Shown one piece after another: positions 17,977-27,346 of a stretch of DNA of 64,000 nt. The translations under genes and the position numbers were made by a program. The DNA is from Paenibacillus sp. FSL H8-0537 (GTDB lineage Bacteria > Bacillota > Bacilli > Paenibacillales > Paenibacillaceae): assembly GCF_038051995.1 (NCBI RefSeq), contig NZ_CP150290.1, forward strand, positions 6,113,001 through 6,177,000. Direction: 5' to 3'. Position 1 is the first letter of the stretch. Each line of letters begins with the position of its first letter. The notes beneath the pieces are model-generated. The model was given only the letters and a program-made list of their open reading frames with translations, searched no databases and was not told the origin of the DNA.

Positions 17977-18897
17977 TTAGCCCTTAACGCCGCCGAGGGT
18001 CATCCCTTGGATAAAATATTTTTGCAGGAACGGATATACCATCAAAATGGGAACGCTGGCAATGATCGTCATCGTAGCCCGGATTGAAGTTGGCGTCACC
18101 ATCGCTCCGCTGTCGCCCGCAGCTTGATAAATATCTCCGGCCGTTGCCGTGGCTGCCGTAGTGGATGTTTGCAAAATTTTCATCAACTCGTACTGCAGCG
18201 TGCTTAATTTAAGAGTGGAGGAATTGTATAGAAACACATCAAACCAGGAATTCCACTGCCCTACCGCTACAAACAGCGACACGGTCGCCATCACGGGCAC
18301 GGTCAGCGGCAATACGACGCGGACGAATGTGGTGAATTCTCCTGCACCGTCGATTCGGGCCGATTCCAGAATGCCTTCCGGCAGGCCTTCAATGAAGGAA
18401 CGGATGACGATCATGTTGAACACCCCAATTACACCCGGAACAATATAAACCCAGAAGGAGTTAATCAAGCCTAAATCCCGAATAAGCAAATAACTAGGAA
18501 TCAAGCCTCCACTGAAATACATCGTAAACACGAAAAACATCGTGACAAACTTGCGCAGAACAAATCCCTGCCGGCTGACGGTATAGGAGAGCATCGCTGT
18601 GCAAAATACGGCCACAACCGTTCCAATAACCGTACGCAGTGCCGATATGAGAGTAGCGTGATAAACATCGGATTCTCCAAAAATATACTTGTAATTATCC
18701 AGCGTCCATTCCCGTGGCCACAAATATATCCCGCCCCTAATGGCGTCGTCAGCATCATTAAAGGAAACGGCCATCATATGGACAAACGGGTAAATGGTGA
18801 CGACCATCAGCGCTATCATAAAGATAATGTTGCAGCTGTCAAACACGAGATCCCCAAAGCCTGCTCTGGGCAAGCGGGACATTTTGGCTTTTTGCAT
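17977..18897 (-). CDS. ABC transporter permease, LplC/YtcP type
   Basis: A 306-residue MalG-type permease with six membrane segments. The EAA loop is LESARIDGAGEFTTFVRVVLP near residues 185-205, and the C-terminus is KYFIQGMTLGGVKG. It pairs with the LplB-type permease encoded 15 bp upstream and the lipoprotein before it. In Paenibacillus such sets import acidic xylo-oligosaccharides (aldouronates) or other plant oligosaccharides. It is closely similar to the permease at 39393-40319. Start: ATG with AAAGGGGA upstream. Confidence 0.92.
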   Translation of the reverse strand: MQKAKMSRLPRAGFGDLVFDSCNIIFMIALMVVTIYPFVHMMAVSFNDADDAIRGGIYLWPREWTLDNYKYIFGESDVYHATLISALRTVIGTVVAVFCTAMLSYTVSRQGFVLRKFVTMFFVFTMYFSGGLIPSYLLIRDLGLINSFWVYIVPGVIGVFNMIVIRSFIEGLPEGILESARIDGAGEFTTFVRVVLPLTVPVMATVSLFVAVGQWNSWFDVFLYNSSTLKLSTLQYELMKILQTSTTAATATAGDIYQAAGDSGAMVTPTSIRATMTIIASVPILMVYPFLQKYFIQGMTLGGVKG

Positions 18898-18912
18898 CGT
18901 GTAGTTCCCCTT

Positions 18913-19884
18913 TTAAAACAATCTGCTTTCTCCCATTTTCTTAGCAATCGAATTGGCGGAGAAAAGGAAGATGAAGCTGACTACCGTTTTAAAAATGCCA
19001 GCCGCCGTTCCTAAGGAAAAGTTGCCCATTCCCATGCCATACTTCAGCACGAATAGGTCGAGGTTCTCCGAGTAATCCATGTTCATCCCATTGCCCAGCA
19101 AATATTGCGGCTCAAAACCAGCTTCAAGAATGTTGCCCATGTTCATGATTAGCAAAATAATGATAACGGGCTTCATGCCGGGAAGCGTTATGCTAACCAT
19201 GCGCTGGAGCCTGCCCGCTCCATCTATTTCAGCCGCTTCATATTGGGAAGGATCGATAGCACTAATGGCGGCCAAATAAATAATCGTGCTCCAGCCCACC
19301 TCCTTCCAAACCTCGGTCGCCCCGAGGATTCCCCAGAAATATTCTCCTTTGCCCATCCATAGGACTGCACTATCTATGAGCTTGAGCTTCAGCAGCAGCA
19401 AATTAAGGATGCCATCCGGAGATAAAACCGTCAGAACGATGCTTGAAGCTACTACCCATGAAATAAAGTGCGGTAAATAGCTGACGGTCTGAACGAACCG
19501 TTTAAAAATGATGTTTTTCAGCTCATTCAGTAGAAGAGCCAACGTAATCGCTGTAACGAAACCTAGTACTAATTTGATGGAGCTCATTACTAGAGTATTG
19601 CGCAGCACACGATAGAAGGTGCTGTCAGCGAATAGGAGGTTGAAGTGATGCCAGGCCACCCATTTCTGTTCCCCGAAGGATTTTGCCGGCTTGTAGTTTT
19701 GAAAGGCCATCGTCCAGCCCCAAAGCGGTAAATATTTGAAAATAAAAGCCCAAATGACGAATGGAATACACATAAACGCGAGCGTTTTCTGCTGAATAAG
19801 ACGATGATAAAACAGCTTTATTTTATTTATTTCTGTTCTATCGGTGCCTAGTGCTGCATCCATCGTATTCATCAGTTTCCCCAC
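18913..19884 (-). CDS. ABC transporter permease, LplB type
   Basis: A 323-residue MalF-type permease that opens with a cytoplasmic arm and six membrane segments. The EAA loop is YEAAEIDGAGRLQRMVSITLP around residues 215-235. NGMNMDYSENLDLFVLKYG and SANSIAKKMGESRLF at the C-terminus are typical of the LplB branch. Start: GTG with AAGGAG spaced 9 nt; the paralogue at 40344-41303 also starts GTG-GGG-AAA. It lies between the binding lipoprotein and LplC genes in one operon. Confidence 0.92.
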   Translation of the reverse strand: MGKLMNTMDAALGTDRTEINKIKLFYHRLIQQKTLAFMCIPFVIWAFIFKYLPLWGWTMAFQNYKPAKSFGEQKWVAWHHFNLLFADSTFYRVLRNTLVMSSIKLVLGFVTAITLALLLNELKNIIFKRFVQTVSYLPHFISWVVASSIVLTVLSPDGILNLLLLKLKLIDSAVLWMGKGEYFWGILGATEVWKEVGWSTIIYLAAISAIDPSQYEAAEIDGAGRLQRMVSITLPGMKPVIIILLIMNMGNILEAGFEPQYLLGNGMNMDYSENLDLFVLKYGMGMGNFSLGTAAGIFKTVVSFIFLFSANSIAKKMGESRLF

Positions 19885-19922
19885 TTGATATGACTCCTTC
19901 CAGCCCCCTGCTTAAGCCCTGC

Positions 19923-21629
19923 TCACCATTTGCCTGCAACGCGATTCTTTATCACCTTGGTTATCGTATTCTCATAGGTCTTCTTGTCCAGCTTGTTCAG
20001 CTCGCCGATATACTCCTCCCACAGCTTGTCGAAATCAGGCGGCCATGCCATGACCAGAGCAGGCAAATATTTGCGCTGCACATCATCCGACTTCATCGTA
20101 AAAATTTGCTCCGGGGAGCCTTGCTCCAGCGCGATGGACCATGCGGGGAACCATGGACGTGCTTCTGGCTTTGAAAACATCTCGCTGAACGTATCGACAC
20201 CATATGCGTTCAGAATCGTTTTATCGCCATCGGTAAACGAGGCATAGGCTAGCTCGGGCTGATTGCCGGGGCTAAAGGCATTGCCGTCTGATAAAGTGGA
20301 CTCCACGCCGTAACGCGGCCAGTCTGTTTCGAAGTAGGTGAAGCCAAAAGTACGGCTGAGCTCCAGATCATCATGGTATTTGCGCTGTTCATCGCTTGCG
20401 TAATAAAAGCGGCCATGGTCATCTACACTGTAGGTTTGGTCCTTGATCCCCCACTGTACGAGGATTTGATTTTCTTCCTTCAGCAAAGTATCGAAGTATT
20501 TAATAATACGAATGGGATCCTTGGCTTTGATGGAAATGCCGACCCCATAATTGGCGACAAAGCCTGGCGGGTCCACATACTGATCTTTGATGTCTTTGTC
20601 GAATACAAGGGGAAGCGGAGCATAACGTTTCTCGTCAATGCCAGCCGCCAATAGATTTTTGGAAGCATCCCCTGCCTGCCATGCGTAGTTAAAGTAGCCA
20701 AGCACACGCCCTGAGGTCAATTTGGCCAAATATTGATCCTTGTTCATGGTAAAGGATTCCGGATCAAACAGTTTTTCCGCGTTCACTTCGTTCAGCTTCT
20801 GAATCCATCTCCTCTGATAGTCGGTTCCGGCTACAACCTCGGCCTCATGGGTTTCCATATCGACAATAACACGGCCGTCGTTAGGATAGCCCGCAAGATG
20901 CATAGCAGGGTTTTGCAGCGTAAAGAAGTTATTTGCGACGCCGGCCAGGGAAACGAACCCTATCGTATCCGCGCCATCAATTGTCGGATGCTTCTCCCTG
21001 TATTGCTTGATTAGAGCAAAATATTCGTCCAAGGTTTTGATCTTCGGATAGTCGAATGCCTTCAGCACCGAACGCTGGATCCAGAAGGCTCCTCCGCCAA
21101 TATTGGGGCCACCGAGATACTCGCCCTGATTGGCGGTATACGGCAACGTATAAATTTTCCCGTCCTCCTGTCGCATTTTATCGAAGTAAGCTCCGTACAC
21201 GCGTTTGATGTTAGGCCCGTACTCCTCAATCAGATCATCGAGCGGAATGTAGGCTCCTGCGTCCATCAGCTTCGCCATTTCGCCACTAGAGCTGATCACA
21301 TCTGGATAATCGCCGCTGGCAATCATGACTCCAGCCTTGGTTACGCTGTCGCCCACGACATATTCCAGCTTCCAGTCGACACCGGTTTGTTTCTGCAATT
21401 CTTTGCCGATGGCCGTTTCACTCGCCAAGGTGTCCTTCTTGCCTGTCGAAAAATGATAGTATGAAAAAGTTACGGGCGGGTTCTCCTCTCCGCTTGCTGT
21501 GGAAGCATCGGATGTGGATTTGCTGCTAGAGGCGCTGTTAGGCGTAACGTTATCCGCCTTACTGCACCCTCCGAACATCGCTGCTAATAAAATAATCAAG
21601 CCAGCAATTACCGCCTTGCTTTTGTACAT
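19923..21629 (-). CDS. Extracellular oligosaccharide-binding lipoprotein, LplA/YtcQ type
   Basis: A 568-residue substrate-binding lipoprotein, longer than MalE-type proteins as usual for the LplA class. The lipobox MFGGC places the lipidated Cys at residue 22, followed by a Ser/Thr-rich linker. The mature domain begins VTFSYYHFSTGKKD and includes LPYTANQGEYLGG and PWFPAWSIALEQGSPEQIF. It delivers substrate to the LplB/LplC permeases encoded next. Start: the ATG at 21629, chosen for the signal peptide; a longer frame has no ribosome binding site. The 125-bp gap before it holds a strong palindromic cre-like site, so this gene may have its own promoter within the cluster. Full-length paralogue at 41418-43109. 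Confidence 0.92.
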   Translation of the reverse strand: MYKSKAVIAGLIILLAAMFGGCSKADNVTPNSASSSKSTSDASTASGEENPPVTFSYYHFSTGKKDTLASETAIGKELQKQTGVDWKLEYVVGDSVTKAGVMIASGDYPDVISSSGEMAKLMDAGAYIPLDDLIEEYGPNIKRVYGAYFDKMRQEDGKIYTLPYTANQGEYLGGPNIGGGAFWIQRSVLKAFDYPKIKTLDEYFALIKQYREKHPTIDGADTIGFVSLAGVANNFFTLQNPAMHLAGYPNDGRVIVDMETHEAEVVAGTDYQRRWIQKLNEVNAEKLFDPESFTMNKDQYLAKLTSGRVLGYFNYAWQAGDASKNLLAAGIDEKRYAPLPLVFDKDIKDQYVDPPGFVANYGVGISIKAKDPIRIIKYFDTLLKEENQILVQWGIKDQTYSVDDHGRFYYASDEQRKYHDDLELSRTFGFTYFETDWPRYGVESTLSDGNAFSPGNQPELAYASFTDGDKTILNAYGVDTFSEMFSKPEARPWFPAWSIALEQGSPEQIFTMKSDDVQRKYLPALVMAWPPDFDKLWEEYIGELNKLDKKTYENTITKVIKNRVAGKW

Positions 21630-21678
21630 TTCAACAAATTCCCCTTCCAACCGCAAAGTTGTAAGCCCTTTCAATATA

Positions 21679-21698
21679 TCAAGAAAGCGTTTTCTTGA
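21679..21698 (-). promoter_or_regulatory. Palindromic cre-like site upstream of the LplA-type gene
   Basis: TCAAGAAAGCGTTTTCTTGA has arms that pair at 9 of 10 positions. The core AGAAAGCGTTTTCT (21682-21695) fits the cre consensus except at the outermost bases. It lies 50 bp before the start codon, between the kinase and lipoprotein genes. Confidence 0.6.
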
Positions 21699-21754
21699 TT
21701 ACCCTACAAACCATACCTTTTTCTTCGAAAAGCATACCCATTCTTTCCCAACTA

Positions 21755-23485
21755 TTACAACTCCTCGGTTTCCAACGGCAGAACGATTTCGATATGCGTT
21801 CCCATCCCTTCACTGGCATGGATGGAGAAGTCAAAGCGATCCTGGTAACACAGCTTTAGACGGTAATAAGCATTTTTCATGCCAACCCGCTCGCCTATAT
21901 CATCATTTTCCTCCAAATAATGAAACAGCTCATCCAGCTTGGCCTGAGACATGCCGATACCATTATCGTATAATCTGATATAAAGCTGGTTCTCCCGCTC
22001 GGTAACAGAGATCGTAATGATTCCTTTGTCGGGACTCGATTCGATTCCATGGATACTGGCATTCTCCACAAACGGCAAAATAACCATCTTAGGAATTCGG
22101 CGGTTAAGCGCTGACGGATCTGCTACAATGCTATAGTCCAGCTTCCCCCCAAAGCGGTATTGCTGTATTTCCAGAAAGCTGTCTATCAGCTCAAGCTCCT
22201 CACGCACCAGCACATGCTTCCGACTCCAAGAGATAGACTGGCGGAACATTTGGGACATATGATGAATGATTTTTGCCGTTTCCCGCTCTCCCTTGATGAC
22301 GCTCCTCATTCGGACAGATTCCAGAGCGTTAAACAGGAAGTGGGGATTGATCTGGCTGTGCAAGGCATGAAGCTGCGCCTGCTGCTGCTTCAGCTCCAAA
22401 TCCTTCTTTTGGATATCCGCAATATAAACCTCATTAATCAAGTTCTTGATCGTTCCCATCATTTGATTGAATTCCACCGTTAGCTGGCCGATTTCATCTC
22501 TCGCCTCTTCGTGAGGAATCGTCTGAAAGGTTTGCGTTTTCACCTTCTTCATATGCATGAGAATCTTCACCAGCCGTACATGCAGAGATCTCGACATCAC
22601 AGCGATAATAATGGAGGGCAGCACAAAATTAATGCAAGCGAGCCAAATGACAATGAACCGCGAATCGCGGACCTCTGTAAGGAAGACTGCCTCATTCATC
22701 ACGCCCTGGAGCGTCCACCCCTCCAAATAACTAATGCCATCAAAAGAAGCCTCAAACAAATGTGAGTTTTTAGGAAGCGCAATGTCCTCAAACCGAACAT
22801 TTGCCTGCTGCCATTCTCCTACCTGTTCATAGCCAAAGCACACCCGTCCCTCAGGGTCAACCAAATAAACCTTGCCGCCAAAAGCACTGTTTCCGAATTT
22901 TTGGGCGAGCAAATCCATGTTCAAATCAATTTTTACCAGTTGCTCAATACCTCCGGTATGGTAGTTATTTAACTGTTGAATGAGGCTGAGCTTCTTGTCG
23001 GCATAAACAAAAGCTGGATAAGGAGCAGAAGAGGACTTAGACTGGATATACCAGTCGGATTGCCGAACCGCTTCGTTCAGGTGGTCAATGTAGCCCGAGG
23101 ACAAAACGGTGGGATTATCTGTATACACCTGATACCAGCGGACACCCTGCACGTTTTGATCGGAAAACGCCCCGCTCAGATAAGAATGATAAGTCTCAAT
23201 GTAATCCAGCTGAGTGGCAAAATGCCTTGCAACTGTTTTGTTAAAGATGGGATCGGCATAGAGGGAATAGGACAAACCAACGCCTTGGTCAAACGTTACG
23301 CGCAGATCGTTTTTGAGATTGTTTAAGGCCATGTCGGCATCACGGGTTTTTTGGCTGCGAATATTAACGGTAGTCACATTATAAAAAACCACGTTAGTGA
23401 CAACGATAGGGATAAATACGGATAGTATGTACATGAGCAGCAGCTTGTCGCGCAGCTTCATGTAGTTCAAATTGAATTTAATCAT
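21755..23485 (-). CDS. Sensor histidine kinase, YesM family
   Basis: A 576-residue membrane kinase. The first membrane helix is at about 12-32, then an extracytoplasmic sensor domain to about 275, a second helix (about 280-300) and a HAMP domain (about 305-360). The His_kinase domain of the LytS/YesM type has the phosphoacceptor in INPHFLFNAL (about 380). The ATPase domain ends the protein (ENASIHGIES, DNGIGMS, GVGMKNAYYRL-type boxes). It should sense a sugar or sugar-bound protein and phosphorylate the regulator encoded immediately upstream, whose stop lies 3 bp away. Start: ATG with GGGAGG. Control of the xylan cluster is inferred from position. Confidence 0.93.
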   Translation of the reverse strand: MIKFNLNYMKLRDKLLLMYILSVFIPIVVTNVVFYNVTTVNIRSQKTRDADMALNNLKNDLRVTFDQGVGLSYSLYADPIFNKTVARHFATQLDYIETYHSYLSGAFSDQNVQGVRWYQVYTDNPTVLSSGYIDHLNEAVRQSDWYIQSKSSSAPYPAFVYADKKLSLIQQLNNYHTGGIEQLVKIDLNMDLLAQKFGNSAFGGKVYLVDPEGRVCFGYEQVGEWQQANVRFEDIALPKNSHLFEASFDGISYLEGWTLQGVMNEAVFLTEVRDSRFIVIWLACINFVLPSIIIAVMSRSLHVRLVKILMHMKKVKTQTFQTIPHEEARDEIGQLTVEFNQMMGTIKNLINEVYIADIQKKDLELKQQQAQLHALHSQINPHFLFNALESVRMRSVIKGERETAKIIHHMSQMFRQSISWSRKHVLVREELELIDSFLEIQQYRFGGKLDYSIVADPSALNRRIPKMVILPFVENASIHGIESSPDKGIITISVTERENQLYIRLYDNGIGMSQAKLDELFHYLEENDDIGERVGMKNAYYRLKLCYQDRFDFSIHASEGMGTHIEIVLPLETEEL

Positions 23486-23488
23486 CGT

Positions 23489-25054
23489 TCAGCCTCCCAG
23501 CTCCTTGGCGTTCAGTATGTTTCGGTATTCTGTCGGCGACAGCTTCTCTCGCTTCTCGAACTGGGCGACAAAATAATCCGCATTCTGAAAGCCGACTCTG
23601 GCGGCGATTTGGTACATGCGCAGGTCAGTTTGCCGAAGCAGCTTTTTGGCTTCCTTGACCCGCAGCTCCAGCAAATATTCATTGAAATAAACCCCATAGC
23701 TTTTGCGAAAAAGCCGGCCCAGATACAAGGCATTCATATAAAACATTGCCGCGATGGATTTGAGACTGATATTTTCGCTATAATGGGCGTCAATATAGTT
23801 TTTAATCTGCTTGATGCTGCCCTTGGACCACTCCTGACGAAGCAAGGCAATGTAGTCCTCCGCTTCCGTAAGCGCCAGCATGAAATGCTCCTCCAGCAGC
23901 TGTAGGCTCCAATTGCCATGCTCCCGTTCGGCCAGCTCCTTTAACCACCCAACCTCCTCCTCGCTGCCGTCCATCTCCTTAATGACGGCTATAATTCCGG
24001 TAATGCATCGGGAGAGCGACCCCGTTACAGCCTGCGGGGTGAAACGTTGCTCACGGAACAGGCGGAACATGTCCGCCGCCGTTTGACAGTATGCCTCCCG
24101 GCTGCCCTCCTCCAGCTGCAAAACCAGCCTATTTGAAAGGTCTGGACTAATATCAAAAACATACAGTGGCAGATCCTTAATTTTTGCGTACCATATCACA
24201 CCGCGTTCAGCATATTTATGCCGGGCTGCCTCGCTAGCCTCCAGATAGGAATGGCGAAGCTCGGCAATATGATCGACGGCATTGCCCACATACATGCCGA
24301 TGTCACAGCTCAGGCGATGGGAAAGGGCTATGCGTAGCTTTTCCAAAGCGGGCCCAATCCCCCCCTCTCTCGTATGCAGCCGGTCCACGTTTAACAGGAG
24401 CCCAAACTTGCCCGGCTGCAGCTCGATGACAGGAACATCTCCTTCTCTACACTCAATAGCGTGCAGCGCTTCCTGAAACATCTTAATGTCCGCCAGCTGT
24501 TCCTGCGGAGCGGCGTACACGTCAACCAACACATACATCAGGCTTGCACCCTCCGGCATGCCTAGCATTGCGGAATATGGCTCTGCCTCCTTCTTGCCTA
24601 AAGCCCCCTGCATCAACGCTTCTAGAATAGGGTTGCCTTGCTGCTTGTCTCCGGACAGCAAAGCCTTCTTTTTTTCTATAATGCTGTAGGTCAGCTTCCG
24701 TAAAGCCGCCGTCATTTCCTCTTCGTCAATGGGCTTCATAATATAGTCGTGTACCCCGTAGCGTAGAGCCTGCTGTGCATAATTAAAATCATTATAGCCG
24801 CTGATAATAATGAAAAACGGGTCAAGCTGGCTATGCTCCTTTACACTTCGAATCAGATCAAGTCCATCCACGAGCGGCATGCGAATGTCGGTAATGACTA
24901 AATCTGGCTCCAGGTCCTTAATCATTTCCAGCGCTTCCTTGCCATTATTCGCCTCACCGACTATTGTGAACTTCATTTCTTCCCATGGGATTAGCTCGAT
25001 CAGTCCTTTCCGAACAAATACCTCATCGTCTGCCAGCACTATTTTGAGCATCAT
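23489..25054 (-). CDS. Response regulator, YesN family (REC + AraC-type HTH)
   Basis: A 521-residue regulator. Residues 1-125 are a receiver domain with the acidic pocket ADDE and the phosphoacceptor Asp56 in VITDIRMP, and the conserved Lys in YIMKPIDEEE. A poorly conserved central region of about 270 residues follows. An AraC-type double helix-turn-helix is at the C-terminus (about 415-515), with IKNYIDAHYSENISLKSIA and VGFQNADYFVAQFEK. It is the first gene of the cluster and partners the YesM kinase. Start: tandem ATG-ATG after AAAGGG. A full-match cre site lies 60 bp upstream, so the whole cluster is probably under carbon catabolite control. Confidence 0.93.
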   Translation of the reverse strand: MMLKIVLADDEVFVRKGLIELIPWEEMKFTIVGEANNGKEALEMIKDLEPDLVITDIRMPLVDGLDLIRSVKEHSQLDPFFIIISGYNDFNYAQQALRYGVHDYIMKPIDEEEMTAALRKLTYSIIEKKKALLSGDKQQGNPILEALMQGALGKKEAEPYSAMLGMPEGASLMYVLVDVYAAPQEQLADIKMFQEALHAIECREGDVPVIELQPGKFGLLLNVDRLHTREGGIGPALEKLRIALSHRLSCDIGMYVGNAVDHIAELRHSYLEASEAARHKYAERGVIWYAKIKDLPLYVFDISPDLSNRLVLQLEEGSREAYCQTAADMFRLFREQRFTPQAVTGSLSRCITGIIAVIKEMDGSEEEVGWLKELAEREHGNWSLQLLEEHFMLALTEAEDYIALLRQEWSKGSIKQIKNYIDAHYSENISLKSIAAMFYMNALYLGRLFRKSYGVYFNEYLLELRVKEAKKLLRQTDLRMYQIAARVGFQNADYFVAQFEKREKLSPTEYRNILNAKELGG

Positions 25055-25114
25055 CCATTTTCCCTTTCTTCATTAAAATAAAAGCTCTCGTGATTAGTTA
25101 CCTTGCCTTAGTTA

Positions 25115-25128
25115 TGTAAGCGCTATCA
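25115..25128 (-). promoter_or_regulatory. Consensus cre site upstream of the yesN-like gene
   Basis: TGTAAGCGCTATCA fits TGWAANCGNTNWCA at all 14 positions. It lies 60 bp before the start codon of the first gene of the xylan cluster, a usual place for CcpA repression. Confidence 0.75.
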
Positions 25129-25444
25129 TATTATTAGAATGATAATAAAGCCCAAAGGAATCTTTGCGAATATACGCTGATTTGGGGGGCTTTAATGGGG
25201 CAGCAAAAATACTGCTTGATTACTCATGTTAACACATTTACATATTTTATCCAAATAAAAATTTAATAGTTACGTGGACCTGAACCTTTGCGTACTTCCC
25301 AACTTATTAACATAATCCCGATAGATACAGATAGACATATAGATGGTTAGCCTTCATGTAATATTAATAATTCTATATAGAGGCTGAGCTTTAGAATGTG
25401 ATATAATTCTCTACAGCTAAATACATAATTTAGAAATAAATTGA
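25129..25444. other. Divergent promoter region
   Basis: About 315 bp of AT-rich sequence between the minus-strand regulator gene and the plus-strand HD-GYP gene. It must hold both promoters, but I cannot assign -35/-10 pairs with confidence, and I see no small gene or RNA. Confidence 0.4.
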
Positions 25445-26422
25445 ATGATTGCAGAGGTTCTCAGTCCTATGAAAAATTACATCGCTCACCAAGCGGAAAC
25501 CTTTATTCTTAGTAAATATACAAGCCGCTTCTTATTCGGAATCGCATTTCTTGCTGTTATTGCGGCAGACTTCCGCTTCGAGAATTACATATTGTTCCAG
25601 TTTGCTTATTTAATGCTTAGCTTACTGGTAGGCCTTTCTTTCTGGAAGGAAGCTTGGATTCGAAGCGTGCTCGTCGTTCTTATCGTTTTCTTTAGAGTTT
25701 ATTTGGAGCGGCAGCCAGCCGTTTTCCTTCAGGATGAGTTTCTCTTGAGAGTCTTCACCTTAGTCCTTACGTATTTTTTAACCTCCTCTTCTATTTCGTT
25801 TATGATTTTGTATTACAATAGACAGAAGCAAAATATGCTTCAGCTCACCTTTACATTAGCTAAAGCCTTGGATTCAAGAGATCATTATACAGCCGACCAC
25901 TCGGATAACGTGGCTTATTACTCGAGGAAAATCGCCGAAGAAATGAATCTGTCCAAGCTAGCGTGCGAACGCATTTATATTGGCGGCATCCTTCATGACA
26001 TTGGGAAAATCGGCGTGCCTGAGCATATTCTCCTCAAACCATCTAGGTTGACGGACGGAGAGTTTGAAATTATTAAGGAGCATCCTAATACGGGTTATGA
26101 GATGCTAAGTCATATCTCCCATCTTAAACGGTCCGGCATTCTGGATATGATTCTTCATCATCATGAAAGATTTGACGGACGCGGCTACCCGAGCCGTATT
26201 GGACATACCGAAATTCCAATAGCAGCTAGAATTATGGCTGTTGCTGATACGTTCGATGCCATGACCTCCAAGAGGGTATATAGAGGAGAGCTCGATGTTG
26301 AGTTCGCGATAGAGGAAATTCGAAAAAATGCAGGAACACAATTTGATCCTGACGTAGTCAAAGCCTTTATGAACATCTGGCAGCGTGAAGGACCTCAATT
26401 ATTATCCAAGTATTCTGCTTAG
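25445..26422 (+). CDS. Membrane-bound HD-GYP domain protein (putative c-di-GMP phosphodiesterase)
   Basis: A 325-residue protein. The N-terminal ~140 residues hold four or five membrane segments. A HD-GYP domain (about 145-320) has the metal-binding pair in LHDIGKIGVPE and the signature HHHERFDGRGYP, both intact. The family hydrolyses cyclic di-GMP, the opposite of the GGDEF protein at 8324-10012. The start is uncertain: the ATG at 25445 has no clear ribosome binding site, while the ATG at 25469 (MKNYIAHQAE) has GAGG 12 nt upstream. It is a single-gene unit ended by a strong terminator. Confidence 0.9.
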   Translation: MIAEVLSPMKNYIAHQAETFILSKYTSRFLFGIAFLAVIAADFRFENYILFQFAYLMLSLLVGLSFWKEAWIRSVLVVLIVFFRVYLERQPAVFLQDEFLLRVFTLVLTYFLTSSSISFMILYYNRQKQNMLQLTFTLAKALDSRDHYTADHSDNVAYYSRKIAEEMNLSKLACERIYIGGILHDIGKIGVPEHILLKPSRLTDGEFEIIKEHPNTGYEMLSHISHLKRSGILDMILHHHERFDGRGYPSRIGHTEIPIAARIMAVADTFDAMTSKRVYRGELDVEFAIEEIRKNAGTQFDPDVVKAFMNIWQREGPQLLSKYSA

Positions 26423-26450
26423 CCAACCATAGAGCAACCTTGGAATAAAG

Positions 26451-26507
26451 AAACAGCTGCAGCCTCGGACCTGAAAATAACGTCCTAGACCGCAGCTGTT
26501 TTATTTT
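26451..26507. terminator. Bidirectional terminator between convergent genes
   Basis: AAACAGCTGC and GCAGCTGTTTT form the outer stem of a long hairpin followed by TTATTTTT. It separates the HD-GYP gene from the convergent oxidoreductase gene and overlaps the last bases of the latter. Confidence 0.8.
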
Positions 26508-27166
26508 TCCTGCTTTAGCTTTACGATATGCTCATTCTCATGAATATGAATGCCTGCTTGATTGCTTTTCGCTGCAGAAATCATCGTTTTGGCAACAGCA
26601 CTGGCCTGCACAGGAGCATATTTCCTGAGCGGCCCCGAAAACAGTGGGGAAAGCAAGCCCGACAGCGATGCGGCGATTCGTTCCCCGAACCGAAATTCCT
26701 CCCGCTCGCCAAGCAGCAGCGAAGGACGGAGTATATGCAAAGCCGGAAGCTTGAGGCTGCTCAGCGCTTCTTCCACTTCCCCCTTCACACGATTATAGAA
26801 GGCTCGCGATGATGGATTTGCCCCGATTGCAGATACAAGCAATAGCTGCCTTGCTCCTTGCCTGCTCGCCAATTGTCCGAGCGATAGCGGGTATTGATAG
26901 TCTACTTTCCGAAAAGCATCCTGACTCCCGGCCTTCTTGATTGTCGTACCGAGTGTGCAAAACACATCTGCACCGTCCATCTGCACACTCGCTTGCTGCA
27001 ATTGCTCGAAGTCGATGATTTGCTCCACGAGCTTTGGATGCTCCATGCCCGTTGGCCGCCGAACAAAAATCGTTACGGCCTTGTATGCTGCATCGTTAAG
27101 CAACAATTGAACCAACTCCTTGCCAATTAAGCCTGTGGCTCCCGCCACTACAGCTGTTCTGTTCAT
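26501..27166 (-). CDS. Rossmann-fold NAD(P)-binding oxidoreductase (TIP30/YwnB-like)
   Basis: A 221-residue atypical short-chain dehydrogenase. The nucleotide-binding GATGLIGKE is at residues 8-16 and FVRRPTG follows the second strand, suggesting NADP. LLLVSAIGANPSSRAFYNRVKGEVE resembles the Ser/Tyr-x-x-x-Lys active-site region; here the Tyr and Lys are in YNRVK. LHILRPSLLLGEREEFR is typical of the HTATIP2/TIP30-like branch. Start: the ATG at 27166, 7 nt after AGGAGG. Its substrate is unknown and no neighbour points to one. Confidence 0.8.
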   Translation of the reverse strand: MNRTAVVAGATGLIGKELVQLLLNDAAYKAVTIFVRRPTGMEHPKLVEQIIDFEQLQQASVQMDGADVFCTLGTTIKKAGSQDAFRKVDYQYPLSLGQLASRQGARQLLLVSAIGANPSSRAFYNRVKGEVEEALSSLKLPALHILRPSLLLGEREEFRFGERIAASLSGLLSPLFSGPLRKYAPVQASAVAKTMISAAKSNQAGIHIHENEHIVKLKQEK

Positions 27167-27282
27167 TTGGCTGCCTCCTGTAAAAAACGCTATTATCAAC
27201 TGAAGATTTAATCGTTCGCAATATTTGACTCCACTTTAGAAGAGTTTAATATAGTGCATCCCTGTTTTCAATTGCCTACGCG

Positions 27283-27330
27283 AAAAGAGACCATCTCGAC
27301 AGTAGTTTTATCTACCAGGAGATGGTCTCT
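27283..27330 (-). terminator. Terminator of the beta-glucoside PTS operon
   Basis: AGAGACCATCTC (27286-27297) and GAGATGGTCTCT (27319-27330) are exact 12-bp arms, with TGGTAG/CTACTG extending the stem. On the minus strand the last arm runs into TTTTC. Confidence 0.85.
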
Positions 27331-27346
27331 ATAGATGAGTCAGGGC

